Assembly: GCA_016213345.1 (NCBI GenBank)
Contig: JACRAO010000080.1
Span: 1-5,395, forward strand
From: Bdellovibrio sp.
Lineage (GTDB): Bacteria > Bdellovibrionota > UBA1018
DNA: 5,395 bases
Direction of reading: 5' to 3'
Shown here: positions 1-4,287 of the stretch, piece after piece
Position numbering within the stretch: the stretch's first letter is position 1
How the letters are laid out: each line of letters opens with the position of its first letter
Position numbers and translations under genes: made by a program
The notes under the pieces: model-generated
Database searches by the model: none
What the model was told of the DNA's origin: nothing
What the model saw: only the letters and a program-made list of their open reading frames with translations

Positions 1-148
1 AGGGATTTAATTCAATATTCACTTAAAAAATATAACCATAAATAATGTGTAAAAAAAAGAAAAATAAATTATTTTATGCGTTTTTTCTCGCAATTATACT
101 GCTAACTCCAAACATGCTCTATGTAATACAAACAAAGGAGAGTCCCAT

Positions 149-214
149 ATGTCTGATAAAAATGAAAATCTATACAGTAAAGTATTCCATAATCAGTTGA
201 ACAGTTTACTGTAA
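149..214 (+). CDS. Short ORF (21 codons), possible 5' remnant of a broken gene
   Basis: An ATG at 149 is preceded by AAAGGAG (134-140) at an 8-nt spacing, the best Shine-Dalgarno signal in the left part of the window. A possible -10 box TATACT lies at 95-100 with only a weak -35. The ORF starts MSDKNENLYSKVF and stops at 212-214 after 21 codons. The product is hydrophilic and matches no family I recognise. Just downstream, another frame (193-249) reads as protein-like sequence (SVEQFTVTKPVQNSIEVHS) without its own start, which would fit a frameshift shortly after codon 14. The inferred reading is the 5' end of a small gene that has been inactivated. A true 21-residue peptide is possible, as is a chance ORF behind a chance RBS. 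Confidence 0.35.
   Translation: MSDKNENLYSKVFHNQLNSLL
173..213. repeat. 9-bp inverted repeat TACAGTAAA / TTTACTGTA
   Basis: TACAGTAAA (173-181) is exactly complementary to TTTACTGTA (205-213), with 23 nt between the arms. The right arm also forms a tight dyad of its own, ACAGT-TT-ACTGT (201-212). The repeat overlaps the short ORF at 149-214. It could be an operator, an RNA hairpin or a chance match. The same half-sites recur at 1829-2024. Confidence 0.4.
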
Positions 215-242
215 CAAAACCTGTCCAGAATAGCATAGAAGT

Positions 243-446
243 TCACAGTAGGCCAATAAAAATAAGATCTTGTGGTTTTTTCATGTAATCTAAAGAATCA
301 TACAATTCCATTACAAATTTCTTTTTTAAATTTGGCTGCCTGATAAATGGAAAAGTCTCCATTACCCATGGCTCTTTAATATTGGCCTTTTTAATCCTAG
401 ATTGCCATTCTTCTTCCGCCACAGGAGCTGCAGAAAAACGAACCAA
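243..446 (-). pseudogene. istB: IS21-family IstB helper ATPase, N-terminal fragment
   Basis: IstB is the AAA+ helper ATPase that works with the IstA transposase in IS21-family transposition. The minus-strand frame encodes about 67 residues. From residue 14 they follow the N-terminal domain of one IstB subgroup: WQSRIKKANIKEPW, then METFPFIRQPNLKKKF (29-44), ELYDSLDYM (47-55) and DLIFIG (60-65). In intact IstB proteins (about 250 residues) the next residues form the Walker A loop (G-P-T-G-x-G-K-T). Here the frame reads GLL and stops at 243-245, and no frame beyond restores the P-loop. Walker A, Walker B and everything after are absent, as is istA on the other side. The only start-like codon is a TTG at 444-446, with an in-frame TGA five codons further upstream. 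The assignment rests on remembered family sequence, not a search. The fragment is almost certainly non-functional. Confidence 0.7.
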
Positions 447-488
447 GATTATGATGATTCAGCTGAAAAAGAAGACGAACAGAAATAA
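441..488 (+). pseudogene. Possible 3' remnant of a gene encoding an acidic C-terminal tail
   Basis: In the + frame beginning at 441, immediately beyond the IstB fragment, the sequence reads NQDYDDSAEKEDEQK followed by TAA at 486-488. This hydrophilic acidic tail is typical of natural C-termini and does not belong to IstB. Upstream the frame runs antisense through the IstB fragment, so no start belongs to it. It may be the far end of the gene that begins at 149. The support is only composition and position, so a chance reading is quite possible. Confidence 0.2.
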
Positions 489-493
489 TAATA

Positions 494-523
494 TTGACGT
501 AATATCCCGTTTATAATTATAAT
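494..523 (+). promoter_or_regulatory. Sigma70-like promoter of the ATPase gene
   Basis: TTGACG (494-499, five of six consensus bases) is followed after 18 nt by a perfect TATAAT (518-523). A second TATAAT at 512-517 is only 12 nt from the -35 and is less likely to be used. Transcription would start near 530, which is the A of the ATPase start codon, so the mRNA is predicted to be leaderless. Confidence 0.6.
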
Positions 524-529
524 CAGTAT

Positions 530-1690
530 ATGTCATCCCGATTATCATCTTCTATCCATCGTCTTTGCCCACTGGATTTTGACGATGCCCGGGCCTTGGT
601 AATTTTTGGGCCAAGAAAAACAGGAAAGACCACTCTTCTTGTTAAAAAATTCCCACAGGCCTTACGTTATGACCTTCTCATGTCTGATGTTCGGGCCACA
701 CTCAGTCTCAACCCCTCTCTTTTGAGGCAGGAGGTCCAAGCGCGCAAGCCAAAACTGGTGATCTTAGATGAAATCCAGAAGGTGCCAAGTCTTCTAGATG
801 AGGTTCATTGGTTGATTGAGAATACGGAAAGTCGATTTATTATTTGCGGATCTTCACCGAGAAAGCTCAAGAGAGGGGCTGCCAATCTCCTCGGAGGTCG
901 CGCCCTTCGAACTGATTTATTTCCGTTAGTATCTGCCGAGCTCGATGACCTAGATCTGATTAAAGCCCTTAACTCAGGGCTGATTCCGCAGCATTATTTA
1001 AGCAAGAATCCGGATCGGTTTCTGAAGGCTTATGTAGAACAGTATCTACAGGAGGAAATCATTGAGGAGTCGCACATCAGAAAGCTCCAATCTTTTCATC
1101 GCTTTTTGGAAACTGCAGCACTGATGAATGGTGAACTCCTTAACTATGCTAATGTCGGTGCTGACTGTGGGGTTTCTCCTAAAACGGTGCGAGAATACTA
1201 CCAGATATTAGAAGATTCTCTTATTGGATTTACGCTCAATCCTTGGACTCGGGTCAAGACACGCGAGTTGATTGAAACGGCAAAGTTCTACCTCTTTGAT
1301 ACTGGAGTTGTTCGACACTTGAAGAGTTTGCCTCAAGTTCCAGATAAAACAAGGGAGTTTGGAAACCTTTTCGAAACTTTTCTTATTCATGAGATTCGGG
1401 CTTATTTGTCATATAGTCAATCCAATCTTAAACTTTCATACTGGCGCACCACGTCTGATTTAGAAGTGGATCTCATTGTGGGTAATATGCAACTTGCACT
1501 TGAATTTAAGTCAACTGATCGACCACGCTCCAATGATTTGAGGGGGCTCCGTGCACTCGGGCAGGAGCATTCCCCAGGACAAATGTTTCTAGTTTGTCAG
1601 GTGCCTCAGCCAAGACGGTTAGAGAATGGAATTCTTTGTGTGTCATATAAAAATTTTCTACAACAGCTTTGGGCGGGGCAGATCATCTAG
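530..1690 (+). CDS. AAA-type P-loop ATPase, DUF4143 family
   Basis: This is a complete 386-residue cytoplasmic ATPase, the usual size for the family. Walker A is GPRKTGKTT (27-35) and Walker B is VILDEIQK (77-84), with a sensor-like CGSS (106-109) and the family motif GGRA (122-125). The middle part (about 160-265) is the helical DUF4143 region, including a winged-helix-like stretch near 200-235. The C-terminal part resembles a PD-(D/E)XK nuclease core: E281 in GNLFE, D313 in EVD and E324-x-K326 in LEFKS, all retained. Members of this family are widespread orphan proteins with no agreed role, and nuclease activity is unproven. The start is secure: the frame is closed by TAA at 500-502, and the next Met (51) lies after Walker A. 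No Shine-Dalgarno is visible. The gene appears monocistronic and is clearly GC-richer than the AT-rich DNA around it, which suggests acquisition by transfer. Nothing links it functionally to the lipoprotein genes. Confidence 0.93.
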   Translation: MSSRLSSSIHRLCPLDFDDARALVIFGPRKTGKTTLLVKKFPQALRYDLLMSDVRATLSLNPSLLRQEVQARKPKLVILDEIQKVPSLLDEVHWLIENTESRFIICGSSPRKLKRGAANLLGGRALRTDLFPLVSAELDDLDLIKALNSGLIPQHYLSKNPDRFLKAYVEQYLQEEIIEESHIRKLQSFHRFLETAALMNGELLNYANVGADCGVSPKTVREYYQILEDSLIGFTLNPWTRVKTRELIETAKFYLFDTGVVRHLKSLPQVPDKTREFGNLFETFLIHEIRAYLSYSQSNLKLSYWRTTSDLEVDLIVGNMQLALEFKSTDRPRSNDLRGLRALGQEHSPGQMFLVCQVPQPRRLENGILCVSYKNFLQQLWAGQII

Positions 1691-1736
1691 TGGGGCAACC
1701 GTAATCACGGTAAATCAGAAAAGTAGCGATCTCCTT

Positions 1737-1775
1737 TCCGAAAATTAATTCGGATATGTTAATTTAGTTTTTGTG
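1737..1775 (+). terminator. Weak terminator candidate after the ATPase gene
   Basis: TCCGAA (1737-1742) pairs with TTCGGA (1749-1754) across a 6-nt loop, followed by T-rich sequence with a TTTTT run at about 1768-1772. It is the only stem with G:C pairs plus downstream T-richness after the ATPase stop codon. The stem is short and the T-run starts 13 nt after it, so the call is tentative. Confidence 0.3.
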
Positions 1776-1786
1776 AACTTAAGTTC
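1775..1786. repeat. 12-bp perfect palindrome GAACTTAAGTTC
   Basis: The 12 bases read identically on both strands with no spacer, in non-coding DNA. It could be a dimeric regulator site or the tip of a transcript hairpin. No partner copy was seen elsewhere in the window. Confidence 0.4.
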
Positions 1787-1826
1787 CTAAAAACAAAATG
1801 TACCAGGCGTAACGGCCAGTATGCAG

Positions 1827-1841
1827 TTACAGTTACTGTAA
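1827..1841. repeat. Dyad TTACAG-TTA-CTGTAA
   Basis: Six-base arms flank a 3-nt centre. Within it sits ACAGT-T-ACTGT (1829-1839). The sequence TTACTGTAA (1833-1841) is repeated exactly at 206-214 in the left non-coding region, where ACAG also precedes it with one extra T. Confidence 0.45.
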
Positions 1842-1857
1842 AACGGCTTTTAGCAAG

Positions 1858-1875
1858 ATGTTATTTATATAACAT
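1858..1875. repeat. Dyad ATGTTAT-TTAT-ATAACAT
   Basis: Seven-base complementary arms lie either side of a 4-nt loop. The element is entirely A/T apart from one G:C pair, so an RNA hairpin would be weak. A protein-binding palindrome is the likelier use if it has any. Confidence 0.35.
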
Positions 1876-1959
1876 GTAAAATAAATCAACGGATTTTAAT
1901 ATTTCACAACAATAATATAATCTTAGTGGCTTTTTTTATGTCATCTGCAAATAAGTTCT

Positions 1960-1971
1960 ACAGTTAACTGA
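1960..1971. repeat. Dyad containing the palindrome CAGTTAACTG
   Basis: CAGTTAACTG (1961-1970) is a perfect palindrome. With its flanks it reads ACAGT-TA-ACTGA, one base away from the ACAGT/ACTGT arrangement at 201-212 and 1829-1839. A run of six T follows at 1972-1977. That gives it a terminator-like look, but the five-base-pair arms leave no loop. Confidence 0.4.
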
Positions 1972-2002
1972 TTTTTTAAACAAGCATGTCATAAAAAACA
2001 CA

Positions 2003-2024
2003 ACTGTGTCACGATATACACAGT
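2003..2024. repeat. Operator-like dyad ACTGTGT-N8-ACACAGT overlapping a TATAAT
   Basis: ACTGTGT (2003-2009) and ACACAGT (2018-2024) are perfectly complementary across 8 nt, giving a 22-bp dyad typical of dimeric regulator sites. Its last base is the first base of TATAAT (2024-2029), so a protein bound here would block that -10. No good -35 stands at 16-18 nt upstream, so this promoter is uncertain. Confidence 0.4.
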
Positions 2025-2082
2025 ATAATTTTTATAAAAAATATTCATGTAACTATTTAAAATCATAAGTTTTAATTGGTCT

Positions 2083-2097
2083 CAATCAAATTGATTG
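2083..2097. repeat. Operator-like palindrome CAATCAA-A-TTGATTG
   Basis: Seven-base perfect arms surround one central base. The element ends 24 nt upstream of the -35 box at 2122-2127. That position suits an activator site or an upstream repressor site for the lipoprotein operon. The role is inferred from symmetry and position only. Confidence 0.45.
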
Positions 2098-2121
2098 CCA
2101 CTCAAAAATAAAAATCTATTT

Positions 2122-2151
2122 TTAACAAAAAAATAACACTTTTTGTATAAT
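2122..2151 (+). promoter_or_regulatory. Sigma70-like promoter of the lipoprotein operon
   Basis: TTAACA (2122-2127, five of six consensus bases) is followed after 18 nt by a perfect TATAAT (2146-2151). Transcription would begin near 2158, giving a 5' leader of about 62 nt before the first lipoprotein gene and about 42 nt before the short leader ORF. Confidence 0.6.
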
Positions 2152-2199
2152 TTTTGCATGCTTATTCCTATATATGGGGACTTTAAGGGGGGATTGCTT

Positions 2200-2232
2200 A
2201 TGTATCCTAAGGGGGCATCGTGCACAGACTAA
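2200..2232 (+). CDS. 10-codon leader ORF overlapping the first lipoprotein gene
   Basis: ATG at 2200 is preceded by AAGGGGGG (2185-2192) at a 7-nt spacing, a better-placed Shine-Dalgarno than that of the downstream gene. The ORF encodes MYPKGASCTD and ends with TAA at 2230-2232, ten bases inside the lipoprotein gene in another frame. The second Shine-Dalgarno copy (AAGGGGG, 2209-2215) lies inside this ORF. Translation of the leader could therefore couple to, compete with or mask initiation at GTG 2220. The peptide shows no codon run typical of attenuation. It may be a chance ORF. Confidence 0.35.
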   Translation: MYPKGASCTD

Positions 2233-3299
2233 CAGACTATAAAATATCAGACTTAGTTGTAGCAATAAGTCTAAGCTTAATTTGTGGTTCTTGTTTGCAA
2301 GCAACCGTACAAAACACAGGAGTTCAAAACAAACAAGTCTCGGTCGCACAAACACCAAATACAAACCAAGAACAAACAGTACTAACACCCGATGGACCAC
2401 GTGTATTAAAAGTCGTTTTCAAAGAATCTCAACAAAACGGCAGCTTTGATAAACCAAGTGCCGATGGCACTGCAGCTAATTCTGGACTCTTGGCCAAACG
2501 GCTATTTAATCCTGATGGAACCTTGCTATCCCAGGACCCAACTTCTCCTAATTGGCCTAAATGGCTAAATACAATAGAAATTGGCATAAGCGGAAAAAAT
2601 AACTTGTCTGCTGATAATGCCGACTGCGCAAGATTTGCAACGGCTGAGGAATCTACCAACACTCAATGCGGTTCTGGCACTGCCCAATTTGCCTGCGGTG
2701 CTCCATCTAAGTTTTATAGAATTAGCGAATACGACTGCGCGAAACAAAGCCAATACAAAAACGCTCCAAGCACACAAATAGGAAATGGCGGCCCACAAGA
2801 TGGAGTCTACATCAGAATTACCCTAAATAGAGATAAAAATTTCTTAGCACCATGGGAAAATATACTTGCAGTTTTAGAATATACTGCATCTTCAATACAA
2901 CCTTTTACAAGAGATATGACTAAATGCTGGAAATCTGACGGCAACATCGACCTCTCTGACCCAGCCTGTTCAAGTCAAACCTGGCAAACTTATCTCAAAA
3001 AAAACTTTGCTGATACCGTCCAATCCTTCTTAATGCTTATACCACCAACACACTCGTTTGTAACAGCTTCTACCCCATTAGGCAGAACTCCAATTGTTTC
3101 GAAACAATTTTACATCCCCCTAGCTATGGACAAAGAATTAAATATTTTTCAAATTTCAAGAATTAGGGCAGTTAATGATATTTCTAATGATTCTGATTTT
3201 ACTAAGTGGTGTAACCCATCTCTCCAACAAACCGGGGCTAACAACTCAGCATTATGTATGGGCACTGTTTTTTACTCGTTAACACTTTATAGGATGTAA
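2220..3299 (+). CDS. Putative exported lipoprotein, unknown function (operon gene 1)
   Basis: The 359-residue product has a hydrophobic segment (12-21) after a short charged N-terminus, ending in ICGSC with candidate lipidated Cys25. The -3 residue is Cys rather than the usual Leu, so the lipobox is atypical. A Q/T/N-rich linker (about 28-56) leads into a soluble domain from about 62. Eight cysteines sit in three groups (136/150/159/173, 236/250, and two in the last 30 residues), suggesting disulfides outside the cytoplasm. Conserved-looking stretches are GVYIRITLNRDKNFL (195-209) and FYIPLAMDKELNIFQI (297-312). Both have counterparts in the next gene, so the two are diverged paralogues. GTG 2220 is chosen because a stop (TAA 2208-2210) closes the frame upstream and no other start lies before the signal peptide. 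AAGGGGG is only 4 nt away. I recognise no named family. Confidence 0.85.
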   Translation: MHRLTDYKISDLVVAISLSLICGSCLQATVQNTGVQNKQVSVAQTPNTNQEQTVLTPDGPRVLKVVFKESQQNGSFDKPSADGTAANSGLLAKRLFNPDGTLLSQDPTSPNWPKWLNTIEIGISGKNNLSADNADCARFATAEESTNTQCGSGTAQFACGAPSKFYRISEYDCAKQSQYKNAPSTQIGNGGPQDGVYIRITLNRDKNFLAPWENILAVLEYTASSIQPFTRDMTKCWKSDGNIDLSDPACSSQTWQTYLKKNFADTVQSFLMLIPPTHSFVTASTPLGRTPIVSKQFYIPLAMDKELNIFQISRIRAVNDISNDSDFTKWCNPSLQQTGANNSALCMGTVFYSLTLYRM

Positions 3300-3300
3300 A

Positions 3301-4287
3301 ATGAAAATAAATATAGATTCATTAATTATTATTATATTGGTCTGTATATCAGTTAGCACATTAGTTGGTTGTGCAACGAATAAAACTGATTCTAACCAAA
3401 ATTCTATATTAAAAGTAGTAGACATTGGACCAACAAACGGTGAAAAAACAGGGGCAAAAATAATTTTCAATCAGTCCAATTTTTATACTTTTACCAATCC
3501 ACACCCTCTCACAAATTGTTCAGGAGATATAAAAACCTATTTTCATCTATTTAATTTACAAAATAATACTCCAGAGAGTTATCCAGAAAACACGGCAAAT
3601 ACAGCAAAAAATTTGAACCCGAAATTTATTAAAAATATTTCCTTAGACCTCACAGATTACACTCAAACTGAATCAAACCCAAAGGCAGCATATTGCTTAT
3701 TAAAAAATGAATCTATTTTTAACTCAACTAATCTGAGATGTGCTAGCTTTAGGCAATCGAGTTTTCAAAATTTTGGCTTTTATTCGTTCTTAGATGCAGA
3801 ATGCGAAAAACTAGGCCCACTACAGAGTTCAGCTTCATCACTCAATAAACTTATGGCTGGCGGAGTATACATAGATCTGGATCGAAGTTTCTTAGCTACC
3901 AATGAGAACTTAATATTGCACTTAACATATTTACCATTGCCAATTATTCTCACCGAAGATAGTGATCCTACATATCCTATTTGGCCCATTTTTAGAATAC
4001 ACCTATTACAAACTGGCGAATCTTTAGCAGATTTAGAAAATGCTTTTCAACCAAGAAATCTCTTTTATACTTCTGATAGCAATGTTCAAAAAATAGCTTA
4101 TACTTTTGCTGTTCTATCACCGCAGACACAAGAAGTCAGAGAAGATCAAATTTTTATCCCACTTTCTATGAATCCCAAAGTAGACCGCATACAAATTGAG
4201 AGATACTCAGGTTCTGCAATGTTGTTAGAAGCAAGCCTTATAAGATCTGGTAGCGTATATAGTCCTGCACAAGGAGGTGCAAAGTGA
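3301..4287 (+). CDS. Putative lipoprotein, paralogue of operon gene 1
   Basis: This gene encodes 328 residues with a classical lipoprotein signal: a long hydrophobic core (8-22) and lipobox LVGC with lipidated Cys24. Residue +2 is Ala, so by the E. coli rule it would go to the outer membrane. The mature domain matches operon gene 1 in order and spacing: a Cys pair (132/147 here, 136/150 there), a tyrosine-led Cys motif (YSFLDAEC, 161-168, versus YRISEYDC), GGVYIDLDRSFL (187-198) versus DGVYIRITLNRDKNFL, and IFIPLSMNP...RIQIERY (284-302) versus FYIPLAMDK...FQISRIR. I judge them homologous by eye. The ATG lies 1 nt after the previous stop codon, with AGGA (3291-3294) 6 nt before it, so translation is probably coupled. 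The function is unknown. Confidence 0.88.
   Translation: MKINIDSLIIIILVCISVSTLVGCATNKTDSNQNSILKVVDIGPTNGEKTGAKIIFNQSNFYTFTNPHPLTNCSGDIKTYFHLFNLQNNTPESYPENTANTAKNLNPKFIKNISLDLTDYTQTESNPKAAYCLLKNESIFNSTNLRCASFRQSSFQNFGFYSFLDAECEKLGPLQSSASSLNKLMAGGVYIDLDRSFLATNENLILHLTYLPLPIILTEDSDPTYPIWPIFRIHLLQTGESLADLENAFQPRNLFYTSDSNVQKIAYTFAVLSPQTQEVREDQIFIPLSMNPKVDRIQIERYSGSAMLLEASLIRSGSVYSPAQGGAK
4271..4277 (+). promoter_or_regulatory. Strong Shine-Dalgarno for operon gene 3
   Basis: AAGGAGG, a perfect anti-16S match, sits 6 nt before GTG 4284 and inside the last codons of gene 2. Together with the GTGA start/stop overlap it fixes the GTG as the start of gene 3 and indicates translational coupling. Confidence 0.8.

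Larger units (their letters stand above)
1691..2219. other. 529-bp intergenic region, AT-rich, dyad-dense
   Basis: I find no convincing gene here on either strand other than the 10-codon leader ORF at 2200-2232. The left part (1691-1760 and 1801-1860) is GC-richer, and the rest is strongly AT-rich. It contains a weak terminator-like hairpin, six short inverted repeats and the promoter and leader of the lipoprotein operon, each listed separately. A small dyad ACCGT-AATC-ACGGT (1698-1711) directly follows the ATPase stop codon but lacks a T-tract. No tRNA, rRNA or CRISPR structure is apparent. Confidence 0.7.

Noticed and set aside
1208..1390. Minus-strand ORF inside the ATPase gene
   Set aside because: It is antisense to conserved DUF4143 sequence and has no features of its own.
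1691..1745. Terminal end of an insertion sequence starting TGGGGCAACC next to the ATPase stop codon
   Set aside because: The stretch is GC-richer and begins with TG, but I found no matching inverted copy or target duplication in the window.
1858..1885. dif-like XerCD recombination site
   Set aside because: It is a TA-rich palindrome of roughly the right size, but the arms do not match the XerC/XerD consensus I know.
2004..2023. LexA-type SOS box (CTGT...ACAG)
   Set aside because: The arms are separated by 12 nt rather than the 8 nt of the enterobacterial LexA box, and no SOS gene follows.
2122..2400. Minus-strand ORF of 92 codons with a membrane-like translation, antisense to the first lipoprotein gene
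   Set aside because: Its hydrophobic look comes from the reverse complement of an AT-rich leader and a Q/T/N-rich linker. It covers the operon promoter, and the + strand gene there is far better supported.
2429..2798. Two overlapping minus-strand ORFs inside operon gene 1
   Set aside because: They lie opposite the cysteine-rich domain that has a paralogue in gene 2, so the + frame is the coding one.
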